Of a stretch of DNA of 64,000 bases, positions 54,716 to 64,000 are shown one piece after another. The notes beneath the pieces were generated by a model that worked only from the letters and a program-made list of their open reading frames with translations, did no database searches and was not told where the DNA came from. Numbering within the stretch: position 1 is the first letter of the stretch; each line of letters opens with the position of its first letter. Source of the stretch: Gonatopus flavifemur. Its lineage: Eukaryota; Arthropoda; Insecta; Hymenoptera; Dryinidae. Made by a program: the position numbers and the translations under genes. The stretch is taken from the NCBI GenBank assembly GCA_018340375.1, contig JAFFJZ010000085.1, positions 186,001-250,000 on the forward strand, read 5' to 3'.

Positions 54716-56451
54716 TTTGAAGGCAGTGCGAAAGCTATGGAATCTGAAGCTGCAGTTTTGTTGACCAAAAATAATAAAATTCTTATAAAAAATAACGTTC
54801 GAGTAGGTATTATTATTGCTGATAATGACAGCAGTTCCATTTGTGCTGCGCGGAATGCTAATGATTATGAGATAGTCAAACATTCAGATGTGAATCACAC
54901 AAGTACAGGTGTTGTGAACGAACTCTATAAAATGAAGAAACGATACAAAGAACTATCAAGCACAGCAATCAAATATCTGCAGAAATGCTTCACCTATTGC
55001 ATATCACAGAATGAAGGGAATAACATAGCGATGGCCACCGCTATTCAGAACATTCCTCATCATTGCTTCAATGATCATCGTAATTGTGGAGCTTGGTGCA
55101 ATTATGCAAATAATCCAGATACATATAAACATACCAATGTTGGCGATGGATTTAGAGATGAAAATTTATTTCGTGCTTTAAACAGCCTATTCACTTCTTT
55201 AGCCAATAACACTCACCGATATGCTGCAGGTGTGTCTCGCAATAACAATGAAAGTTTGAATGCTATGATTACTAGCAAAGCGCCAAAAACACGCATGTAT
55301 GGAATGTCATCGTCTGGAGATGTACGCGTTGCATGTGCAATAAATAAAAAATCCAATGGCGAAGAATATATCCCGAATTCAGCCAAACAATTAAATTTAT
55401 CTCCAGGCAAGAACACAAAAAAATATGCAAATGCAGCTGACTCGAAACATCAAATACGATATACAAAATCATTGACACGAACATTCAAAAAACGACGCTT
55501 ATTCTTGAAGAAATAAAAATCTGAGCTTCGTCACGAAAAAGAAATGTCAGAAGGTATAACGTATGAATCGAACATTGGACTTCTCAATAATATAGATACC
55601 ATGATTCCAATTGCTAATTTTGATTATGAAGTTCCACAAGTTCCTGTTATAGTTTTCTTTGATTCAGGAACTGGAAGTTTTTCGGAAACAAGCGATATTC
55701 TGCGAATAGCTGCTAAACATGAAGACTTCGAGTTTTCTGCTTACATTAAACCTACACAACAGAAAATTCAAGTGCTGTGAATGGTTTGAGATATGTCAAT
55801 GGAAATTTGCAATATCAGTCTAATACTGTGGTAACGGGTTCTTCATTTGAAGCAATTCATGCATTTTATGAATTTTTGTTTCGATTGAAAAAAAAATGCG
55901 TCTTGACAGCACATAACTGTCCATTTGATTACCCCAAATTGCTGAGATCGATAAAAAAAGTGTTCATGATTGAACAATATAAATCTGTAGTATCAGGTTC
56001 TTGTGATACTTGTCCTATAATCACAAGAATGAATAAAGTCGAAGGTAAAGGAGAGAACAAATTGGAAACTCTTGCAAGGAAATTGCAAATAAACACAGAT
56101 GGAGCTCATAATGCTACTGCTGATGTGAGAATGTTGGAGCGAATAGTAGAAAAGTTTCAGATAACAGATACGATGTTATTAGCATCTATTTTAATATGGG
56201 ACGCAGCTGAAGCGAAAGAAAATTTTGCAGAAAAATTACCAAATGCATTGAAAAAATTGAATGGTTTGAATAAATGTATATCATATGCAATCAGAAAGAA
56301 GGTAGTTATGGCTGATATAACGTATGATATGATTGGGAATTCACACGAAGAAAATAGATCAGCAGGGTTGAAAAATCTCTTATGCGATAAAGTAATGAAT
56401 AATAAAAAAATTTTACGAAGAATCTGTGATTTTCTTGATGGCAATTCTTAA
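54716..56451 (+). pseudogene. C-terminal half of a MULE-type transposase fused to a DEDDh exonuclease domain
   Basis: Starting right after the LINE tail, the frame reads FEGSAKAMESEAAVLLTKNN, GIIIADNDSSSIC (a likely catalytic Asp), HHCFNDHRNCGAWCNY, SRNNNESLNAMITSKAPKTR and NLSPGKNTKKYA, as in Mutator-like transposases of arthropods and molluscs. After an in-frame TAA (55514-55516) and EGITYES, a DnaQ/TREX-like exonuclease begins: VIVFFDSGTGSF (ExoI), a one-base frame loss near 55770, LTAHNCPFDYPKLL (ExoII) and HNATADVRMLERI (ExoIII). In ExoI the usual DxE is D-S-G, so the catalytic Glu appears lost. The N-terminal half is missing; the LINE insertion or a rearrangement removed it. About 575 residues remain. 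The fusion is read in one frame apart from the lesions. Confidence 0.75.
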
Positions 56452-57405
56452 TTACGATGAGTCAGATATATTGTTGAATAGAAACACAAATTAATATATT
56501 CCCTATGATTATGTGATGAAAAGTAAAATATAATAAGTATATAAATAAGTAATTCGTTTAATGTAAAGGGTACTCGAGCGCACTGTCATTTTATCCCTTA
56601 ATTATTTTGTGAGAAGAGGAAAAATTATACATGATAAAAGGATAAAAAAATATCGCTCGAGATCTCTTATAGTTATGTGATATGAGATTGAACTCAGAAA
56701 GTATCCACAATCTGTAAATTTGATTGACGTTTATGTTTTGCGTTAGTACTTTATTTGAAAAGTTGGTTCCATTTGCTATTATTTTATGCAATAGTCAAAT
56801 TGTAGTTTATCAACCTTGATGGTCGATTGAAAATGTTGAAAATGATTATTTCTCTTATCTCCCTATTGTTATGTTAGATTGAATAATAAATGTGTATGAG
56901 ACATTCAGATCTTAATCTCCTCTTATTTTTCACATGTTTTTCATTATCGAATTTTCAATTGACTATAAGCCGCTTTTCCTACTGCTGAAGTTTCGGATGT
57001 TTCGAACCCGTCAAAAACGCAGCGTTGCCAAACTTCATCAGTAATGGCGGATGAGCACACGAAAACGTCAAATATTTCTCTAAATTGATTTTATTCTCCT
57101 TTCACAGGTACTGAATGATCAATTGTCAGCAGTCAATGAATTCATCAGACCTTGATTTCATTACAAAATAATTCCTCACACAAACTGATCGTTAATTCTT
57201 CTCCACCATGCAAATAAAAACCGTGATATAACGATTTCGCATATAACTCAATGCTTCACCGGGTTGTGAAATAATTATTAATATCTCGTCTCCTAAGTTC
57301 TGGAAGGTCACAAAAATTTAACTGAGTTATTAGGGGACTGATATTTAGCCGTGTATCAAATTTCATCAAAATCTGATCGTTAATTCTATTATCTAGAGAA
57401 CTCCC
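56452..57405. other. AT-rich non-coding DNA
   Basis: No gene recognised. Contains the presumed 3' region of the MULE fragment. Confidence 0.35.
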
Positions 57406-58251
57406 TCAAGTGGTGCCACAACGGGCTCGAAGTATGGTATTTTGAAGCAAATTTGTTGTTTTTCATCAATTTTTCACAAATACCCACCGTCCTGTAGTTT
57501 TGATCGTTATTCAACCAATGGCATATGAATGAGCATGCGAAACCACACAAAAATATGTATGATAATATTCGTCCAAGATGGAAAAAGACCCAGTTAGAAA
57601 TTTGGAAACTCATGCGTGACTCACTTTTGTATTTATGTGTGAAACAAGAGGAATTGCTGATCCCCTCCTATTTTGATGATATGTAATGCATTTGCATGTG
57701 AAAAAGGCGATTTAGTTTTCCAAAAAATCTCCCCATTTTTTCATTGCGCGTGACTGAAGTGCACTTCGAGAATTCTTATAAAGTCCCCCAAAATTTATAA
57801 ACGCATTCTCCGATGAATAGTCCGAGATCTCCACTTGAATTCCGGTTGACTTCATGTGCATCATTGAAAAAATCCACAACAATTTGTACAACATCTGTAT
57901 GAAGTTATTTTGATATTAGTCTTGGAGAATTTTATCATCTCGGATATATGATTGATTTCATTCGCACAAACAAAATATCATCCATGTAAATTCTCAAAAG
58001 GACTGAACGATCGATTATTATTAAATCCGACTAGAAAACGATGAATCGAATTGATTGAACATCCGAACTAATGTGCGATTTTCGATTGTTCGATGATAGT
58101 CAATTGTTTCTAACCTCATCATTTGTCGTGAATTACGGGACAAGACAAAAACGTTCGTATCTATCTTTTTCCACTCTTTGTTATAAGAAGTGTAATGACT
58201 ATTGAATGATTGATTTCATCCTTATGAATGTGATTTGAAGTATCATTCACA

Positions 58252-60706
58252 ATGTCGCATATTAATCTTCGCGTTCAGAATAATATATATTTAATTGGAA
58301 ATGTCACCAATCAGATTATCGGTACTGAATTACCTTCTTCGAAGCAAGTCTTGCAAGTATTATTTTATAATTTACATAAAGTGAATCTGAGTTTACGTGA
58401 AAGTGTTAAGTTAGTGATTGAAGAAACATATGTATTTTGGCAAAAAGCGCGAATCCCAACCCGAAATCTCCAACATTGCATGGAAAAACTTGAAGAAATT
58501 TATGGATATTGGAGAGATTTACAAAAACTGTCGAACAGAAGGAAAAGATGTTATGAGGAAATGAGACAATCAGGTATGTTATCTCAATTGTAAGGGTGAA
58601 ATTCAGGTTACTAATTCAGATTTATGTTCTCTACCATTGCTTATTTATAGAGTAAATTGAATTCAAAAATTGTGCTCACGATGTTTTTTTTTCAATTTCA
58701 TTCCATATATAAATTATATTCAAACTCATACTGAGGAAAAAAATAGTGGAGCCAACCCCGTAAACGTTTGGATACGGCGAAATTCGCCGCGCGGTTGAGA
58801 CAACTGAATATCGATTGAAATAGATCATCGCTCAACCATTTCAATCGATATTCAGTTGAATCAACCACGTGGTGAGATTCACCGTATCTAAACTCTTACA
58901 GGGGTGAGGCAAACCTGGTGGTTTCTCAGTGTAATTCACACGAACACCCAGTATAATGGATTCCATAGACTGTTCTGCTATATATATATACACATATGTG
59001 TATTTTTTTTGTTCTATAGAATACTCTGGAGAAATAGAATTTGCCAATAGTAGTAGTGAAAACGAAATCTCAGGAAATGAGGGAGAAGAATGTAAACCAG
59101 ATACAACCGCTTCAACGTCCAAACCACAGAACATTAGAACATTGTTTTCTACTTCAAAACTGTTGTGTGCGTTGGATAAATGCAAACTGAGCGATCGTGA
59201 TGCAGTGCACATAATAATTTTGACGGCTCAAGCTTCAAATATTGATATTTCCGAATCAACTGTAAGTCGCAGTTCGTTGCAACAGGCCCCAAAAGATTTC
59301 AGACAACAAAGAGCAGAAGAACTGAAAGAATCCTTCAATTCTTCAGGGAAAGAACATATTGTGGTGCACTGGGATACAAAACTCCTCTCAGATTTGAATC
59401 AAAGAATCTAAGTTGATCGTATGCCTGTGATTGTTTCATTTGATGGCCAAACGCAATTGCTCGGTGTGCCAAAGCTGGAGAGTGGAACGGGTAAAAGACA
59501 AGCAGAAGCGGTGTATGACGTGTTGAATGAGTGGGATCTTGCAGATAAAGTGCAAGCATTATGCTTAGATACTACCGCCTCGAATACTGGGCGACTGGAT
59601 GGAGCTTGCATTTTGTTGAAACAATTGATTGAACAGGACTTACTCTATTCACCTTGCCATCATCACATTTCAGAATTACGATTAAAAAGCGTGTTTGATC
59701 TCAAATTAAAATTCCCCACGTCAGGACCAGATGTTTCTATTTTCAAAAACTTCCAACAAGCTTGGGCCACTGTCGATAAGAGCAGATTTGTTCCTGCAAT
59801 TCGAGACCCAGTAGTGAATTCGAGTTTGCAAGATGTGAAGGATGAAATAGGAGGATCTTGTAAGGCTCGCTTGGAAGAAAAAAATACGTATAGAGAAGAT
59901 TACAGGGAATTCTTAGAACTCACTCTCATTTTTCTTGGAAAAACTCCAACTCGCGGCATTTTTTTTCGCTGTCCGGGTGCTATGCATCACGCGAGATGGA
60001 TGTCAAAAGCCATTTATACTTTAAAAATTTTCATGTTTCAAAATCAGTTCCCACTCCAGGAAACAGAATCTAAGGCCCTGGGAGAAATATGTATTTTTTT
60101 AGTCCAAATGTATGTGGAAGTATGGTTTGACGCTCCTAAAGCTATTGAAGCCCCTTTTAATGATTTCAAGTTGATAAAAAAATTGGAACAATACTCAGAT
60201 GTAGCAATTTCTGATACGTGTATACGAAAATTGTGTTCTCATCTGTGGTATCTGTCTTCAGAAAATATAGGGTTCGCTTTTTTTGATACGCGTATTCCGA
60301 AAAATATCAAGATGGAAATGGTTAAGGCGATAAATTCAGATTCCGCAACAGAATACGTATCCACAAAAAGACCCTCATACCAACCACAAGAACTGAAGAA
60401 GGTTACACGTATGAGTAAATTTGTAACACTCAAAATATTTAATTTTTTTTCAAGGTTCAAAATTTCACCGATTTCATGTCCACTGATCCTGAAATTTGGG
60501 AACAACAAGGAAGTTATCAATATGGACATAAAATATTGGAAGAATTCCTTGTAGTGAATGATGTAGCTGAACAGGGAGTCAAATTAATACAAGAATATAA
60601 TAGTATATTGACCAATGATGAAAACCAAAAACAAATGTTGCTACAAGTGGTAACTGATTATCGTAAAAAATATTCAGATCATACGAAAAGAATATTATCG
60701 CAATGA
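58252..60706 (+). pseudogene. Uncharacterised transposase-like protein, three exons, one nonsense codon
   Basis: Exon 1 is 58252-58573 (MSHINLRVQ ... ELPSSKQVLQ ... FWQKARIPTRN), donor CAG|GTATGT. Exon 2 starts at 59020 after TTCTATAG and joins in phase (split Glu codon): EYSGEIEFANSSSEN, LCALDKCKLSDRDAVHI, TVSRSS, VVHWDTKLL. A TAA at 59409-59411 interrupts; the same frame continues VDRMPVIVSFDG, QLLGVPKLESGTG, LCLDTTASNTGRLDGAC, CHHHISE, FLELTLIFLG, PGAMHHARWMSKAIYTLKIF, HLWYLSSENIGFAFFD. Exon 3 is 60455-60706 (VQNFTDFMSTDP ... FLVVNDVAEQGVKLIQEYN), entered in phase 0 if the donor is AAG|GTTACA near 60401; a better-looking donor (C|GTATGAGT) is out of phase. About 660 residues. I recall proteins with these motifs as common, unnamed arthropod sequences. 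Asp in LCLDTT is a candidate catalytic residue (inference). Confidence 0.7.
58756..58904. repeat. Palindromic MITE in the first intron
   Basis: CCCCGTAAACGTTTGGATAC pairs with GTATCTAAACTCTTACAGGGG, and CAACTGAATATCGATTGAAAT pairs with ATTTCAATCGATATTCAGTTG. Confidence 0.9.
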
Positions 60707-61121
60707 ATTTTGCTTTCATAGAATTTAATATTATGATAAGATAAAATGAATGATAATAACATACAAAATCTCGTTATGAAATTTTCAATATTTTATGAAT
60801 AAAATGATTTTCTATGAACTGTTTATTTAATAAAATAGAGTTGGAGAATATCTTCAAGGAATATTATTATACATATTTTTGTGTGGTTTCGCATGCTCAT
60901 TCATATGCCATTGGTTGAATACCGATCAAAACTACAGGGCGGTGGTTATTTGTGAAAAATTGATAAAAAACAACAATTTTGCTTCAAAATACCATACTTC
61001 GAGCCCGTTGTGGCACCACTTAATCATATCCGATTGGTCTGAAATTTTTACCAGTTCATTTTTTCAGCGAATGGAAACACTTTGCGGGGTGTGACTGAAG
61101 GAATTCCACCATCGCCTTTTT

Positions 61122-61445
61122 TTAGGCCACCCTAACCCACATTCTCTGCCTTGTTTGTAAATCCAGATCCTCAAGTAAGCCTGGTAAATGATCCGCCAGG
61201 AATTCCAGAGACATGGGGCCGTTCAAAGTGCTGTTGAAAAAATGTGAACCGACTAAATAGCCATTTACGATCCCGCACCACACATTTACACTCCAACGAT
61301 GTTGGTTGTCGATTGCTCGATACCAATGCGGATTAACATCCGACCAGTAATGAGAGTTGTGTCTATTCAAATGCCCAGTGCTCTGAAGAGATGCTTCGTC
61401 GGAGAACATGACATAGTTGTTACGTCCAGAGAATTCGGTCTCTAG
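61122..61445 (-). pseudogene. IS630/Tc1-mariner-type transposase fragment 1
   Basis: Minus strand: GRNNYVMFSDEASLQSTGHL (first catalytic Asp region), RHNSHYWSDVNPHWYRAIDN, WSVNVWCGIVNGYLVG, SLEFLADHLPGLLEDLDLQT and QRMWV. The frame ends at QRMWVRVA, where the second Asp region should begin, so only a middle fragment survives. It overlaps the start of fragment 2 (63601-64000) at LPGLLE..D.QTRQRMWV, so the two are separate copies. Confidence 0.85.
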
Positions 61446-61933
61446 GTATCGACACGAAACTTTCTTTCGGAAACCAAAAGGGTGGGAAGGTTAATGACCT
61501 TCCTTTTTTTCAGAATTTTCTTCTTTTCTTGTCTTATGACAAGGACAGGGAGGAACGGACCATGTGAATGAGGTAATTCTATTGAACACACCAATTATAT
61601 ATGATATAGATTCAATATATAAAGAAAAATTTAAACATGATACATGAAAGAAAACGTATAAATCAGAATGATATTAATTAATATATGTATATTTATGAGG
61701 TTCATCCATTGTTGTCTATTTCATGGTTCCACTCTCCAAGCACCCCAAGCACCGGCAAGGGAAACTCTGTGAGAACAAATTTCTAGCCGCTCTTCCTGCG
61801 TGAAGCGAATCTTTTCTATATCTGCATATGATAAAGAACTATATTCTTTTTCCCACATCTGCACGGAAAGTTGATGTTTTCTGACCTATTTTCAGGGAAG
61901 AAAGTGCTGAATTCCAAGCGAATGTGTCACAGC
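61446..61933. other. No gene recognised
   Basis: AT-rich sequence upstream of the minisatellite. Nothing identified. Confidence 0.3.
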
Positions 61934-62036
61934 GGGAGGAAAATATTTTCCGCCTGCTCGCAGTGGGAGGAAAGTACTTTCTACCCGCTCGCAATGGGAG
62001 GAAAGTACTTCCTGCCCGCTTGCAGCGGAAGGAAAT
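61934..62036. repeat. 31-bp minisatellite, three-plus copies
   Basis: GGGAGGAAAGTACTTTCTAC-type units start at 61934, 61965 and 61996, each followed by CCGCTCGCAR. A partial fourth unit follows. Confidence 0.88.
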
Positions 62037-62126
62037 TACATACTACCTTTTCGTTCTGAAATATGCATATGAATATTTTATATGGAATTAAACAGATAAT
62101 TCTTACTTTCCTTGCAGTTGCGGGAA

Positions 62127-62260
62127 AAAATATTATGTTCACCTCGGGGAGAAGTGGGAAATTTCCACTCGTGTGATTGTGTCCCTCGCCTTCGGCTCGG
62201 AAGGACAAACTTCACACTCGTCGGAAATTTCCCACTTTCCCCCCTTGATGAACAATATAC
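62127..62260. repeat. Inverted repeat
   Basis: AGTGGGAAATTTCC at about 62150 pairs with GGAAATTTCCCACT at about 62225; flanking TATGTTCACCTC and a GATGAACAATA segment are partly complementary. CCTTCGGCTCGGAAGG forms a small inner hairpin. Confidence 0.7.
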
Positions 62261-62313
62261 TTATAACTAGGTGTTTACAATCTTCACATTTATAGAATTC
62301 TAATTTTCTCTTC

Positions 62314-62653
62314 ACGCAGATCCGGCACCTGGGTGGGAGATTTGGTCCTTTGAACTCTTAATGCTACGATCATATAGGGATGAACCAGCCTGTGGTTCCG
62401 TGGATGCTGTAGGGGGCCCCGTAAGTTTTTCAATGATTTTAACCCGTTCCTCTGGGATTTTTTCAATCAGGAGTGCAATTCCCTCCTTAATCTCTGGCAA
62501 TTGTTTTTTATTCTGCGCAATATTCCTCCTCACTTTAAGGGCCTGCTTGGCAGGGAGGGAATCATGTCTTCTCTTCAACAGTCCCTGCCTAAAGACGATT
62601 CCCCTTTCTAAGGGCTTAATCGCTTTTCGGAGAGAAGAAATTATGTTGACCAC
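62314..62653 (-). CDS. Probable exon of an unidentified minus-strand gene
   Basis: On the minus strand CCCTTTAG at 62654-62655 is followed by an open frame: VVNIISSLRKAIKPLERGIV, FRQGLLKRRHDSLPAKQALK, VRRNIAQNKKQLPEIKEGIA, LIEKIPEERVKIIEKLTG, then a Ser/Pro/Gln-rich stretch to a TGA at 62314-62312 (a GTGAAG donor overlaps it). Regular hydrophobic/charged spacing predicts a helical, possibly coiled-coil segment. I do not recognise it. A (TA)n run at 62667-62684 lies just upstream. Confidence 0.45.
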
Positions 62654-62666
62654 CTAAAGGGAAAAT

Positions 62667-62684
62667 ATATATATATATATATAT
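62667..62684. repeat. (TA)n microsatellite
   Basis: About nine TA units. Confidence 0.9.
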
Positions 62685-63172
62685 GAATGAGGGATATTTA
62701 TTAATAACGATATGGATAATCTCAAGCAGACCAATTTCAGTTTCAATCCTCATTCGATATAGGGAATTGTATTAATTTAATGAGAATATGAGATAGTTGG
62801 TTCGAAAGGGGAGAAGTTCTTGAATTCACAAGTCTGAAACATGCAACCAGAGGCAAATTAATCAGGCTTGTAATATTTTCCAATATTCAGCTTACACCTC
62901 CTCTCTGTAGTTAGGTGTAAGTTGTATTATCAGAAGAAGAAGAAGAATTTGAGAATAAAGTCAAGAATTTGGAAAAGAAAAGTTTTCATGAAATGGATGA
63001 TAAAATTTAACTTACTTCTGGGTTTAGAAGAAACAGCTAATAATTGAAGAGAGAATGAAATCGTTCTGAATTACTCTAGAGTGAAGATTGAATTTCGAGG
63101 AGCTATTTTAAACGTACTGCAAGAGCTGAGGTTTTCAAATGCTGCTCCATAGGCCAAGACTCGGACTTATAC
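62685..63172. other. No gene recognised
   Basis: AT-rich with an AGAAGAAGAAGAAG run near 62933. Short inverted CTTACACCTCCTC / TAGGTGTAAG at about 62890-62920. Confidence 0.35.
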
Positions 63173-64000
63173 AGGGTGGTCCATTTGAAGTGATATAGTC
63201 AAATATCTCGGAAACTAGTGGAGATGAAAAAAATGTTCCACATGAAAAGTTCAGGGTTCCAAGGGGGAAGTATGATGCTGACCTTGAAAAATCCCTCAGA
63301 GGTCATTTTGAAGGTCATTTAGGGGTCGAGATGGTTTTTTGGAATGGGAACCCCATTTTTTCATCATGGCGTGGGAAAGCTGGTTTGAAACCCTTCACGA
63401 AACACTGGTCATGGACCCCTTTCCGCACATTAAGGTGCAGGGTATGGACCGTCGAAGTTATTGATGAACTACTCTAAGCGCTACCGAGGAAGAACGACGT
63501 GGACGTGGTAGTTCTCTGTTCCCTCCGGAGTGCATGATTATGGTGAGTCCCCTTGCCTCTCACATGTGGGATGATTGATTATTGTGAGTCCCCTTGCCTC
63601 TCACATGAGGGGTGCTTGATGCTCGGAGTTACCCCCCACTGCCTGGATACATAATCCCAGTCTCCGCCAAAAATTTGTAACCGTCTTCAGAAACATTGAT
63701 CGTGGTATGTTGGCACAAACAGTGTGGATGCGATCGATCATGTCCTTCCTCGTGGTTGGTTGGGCCTTGAATACTTCGTCTTTCAGAAATCCCCACGAAA
63801 ATAAGTCGGGAGATGTCAAGTCGGGTGAGCGTGGGGGCCACGCAACTGGCCCACCTCGTCCAATCCACCTTCCCGGGAAATGATGATCAAGGTATTCTCT
63901 CACGATCAATGCGTAATGTTGGGGGACTCCATCTAGTTCGACCCACATTCTCTGCCTTGTTTGGATATCCAGATTCTCAAGCAAGCCTGGTAAATAATCC
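63173..64000 (-). mobile_element. IS630-type element, terminal half, running off the window
   Basis: It appears to end at ACAGGGTGGTCCATTTGAAG (63173), a terminus style known from such elements. Between the terminus and the transposase C-terminus (63601) lies a 41-bp tandem duplication (GTGAGTCCCCTTGCCTCTCA at 63543 and 63584). The other end is outside the window. Confidence 0.7.
63601..64000 (-). pseudogene. IS630/Tc1-mariner-type transposase fragment 2 (C-terminal part)
   Basis: Minus strand: LPGLLENLDIQTRQRMWVEL, DGVPQHYALIVREYL (second catalytic Asp region; families usually read QDGAPAHY, so QD is replaced by LD and other changes are present), WIGRGGPVAWPPRSPDLTSP and DLFSWGFLKDEV (third catalytic position near SPDLT), then TVCANIPRSMF and a C-terminal tail ending at 63601. 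The N-terminal part lies beyond 64000. No stop or frameshift is seen in the visible part. Confidence 0.85.

Larger units (their letters stand above)
57406..61022 (+). mobile_element. Candidate DNA transposon defined by inverted repeats of about 170 bp
   Basis: 57406-57580 (AAGTGGTGCCACAACGGGCT, AGTATGGTATTTTGAAGC, AACCAATGGCATATGAATGA) is the reverse complement of 60859-61022 with about 95 percent identity by eye. The gene at 58252-60706 lies between them in one orientation. The similarity stops abruptly on both sides. I could not define a target duplication, so these may be subterminal rather than terminal repeats. Confidence 0.55.

Overview
This window looks like AT-rich intergenic and intronic chromosomal DNA from an arthropod, most likely an insect. 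I cannot name the order. Evidence for a eukaryotic genome: coding stretches broken by GT-AG introns, a THAP-domain gene with one intron, LTR and non-LTR retrotransposons, mariner/IS630, MULE, tnp2-type (CACTA-like) and Transib/RAG1-like DNA transposons, and very many small palindromic elements (MITEs and foldbacks). I saw no bacterial operons, rRNA, tRNA or CRISPR arrays.

Layout. 1-3.1 kb: the N-terminus of an uncharacterised Cx2C...Cx2C protein running off the left edge (minus strand), transposon-end repeats, a 121-bp tandem array and a decayed RTE-like LINE tail. 3.8-6.1 kb: a dead mariner with a long-TIR MITE inside it and a second MITE copy beside it. 6.8-7.4 kb: a two-exon THAP protein. 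8.3-10.1 kb: nested inverted repeats around a GC-rich core. 11.6 kb: a likely terminal exon. 12.9-18.1 kb: a young, nearly intact Gypsy-type LTR retrotransposon on the minus strand, with matching 5-bp duplications (GGGGT). 18-27.7 kb: MITEs and palindromes, including a stacked palindrome nest at 22.2-23.4 kb. 27.9-31.7 kb: a complete DNA element (long TIRs starting CACAGGCCTGCGA, TTA duplication) carrying an uncharacterised transposase-like gene. It sits at the 3' end of a three-exon host-like gene (31.7-35.0 kb). 37.4-41.5 kb: a multi-exon tnp2-type transposase. 44.9-48.8 kb: a Transib/RAG1-like element with CACAGTG heptamer termini and TAACG duplications. 49.9-51.3 kb: a roughly 187/197-bp tandem array. 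51.3-54.7 kb: an RTE-like LINE. 54.7-56.5 kb: the C-terminal half of a MULE-type transposase fused to a DEDDh exonuclease. 57.4-61.0 kb: another uncharacterised transposase-like gene flanked by inverted repeats of about 170 bp. 61.1-64 kb: two fragments of an IS630-type element and a likely exon.

How the parts relate. Most reading frames here are selfish elements rather than cooperating genes. Nearly all carry one to a few nonsense or frameshift mutations, so they look recently silenced rather than ancient. The best candidates for host genes are the THAP protein and the 31.7-35.0 kb gene. The strongest mobile-element discoveries are the Transib/RAG1-like element, whose termini resemble V(D)J recombination signals, and the 27.9-31.7 kb element with its own TIRs and target duplication. 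All family assignments come from reading motifs by eye; no database search was run.
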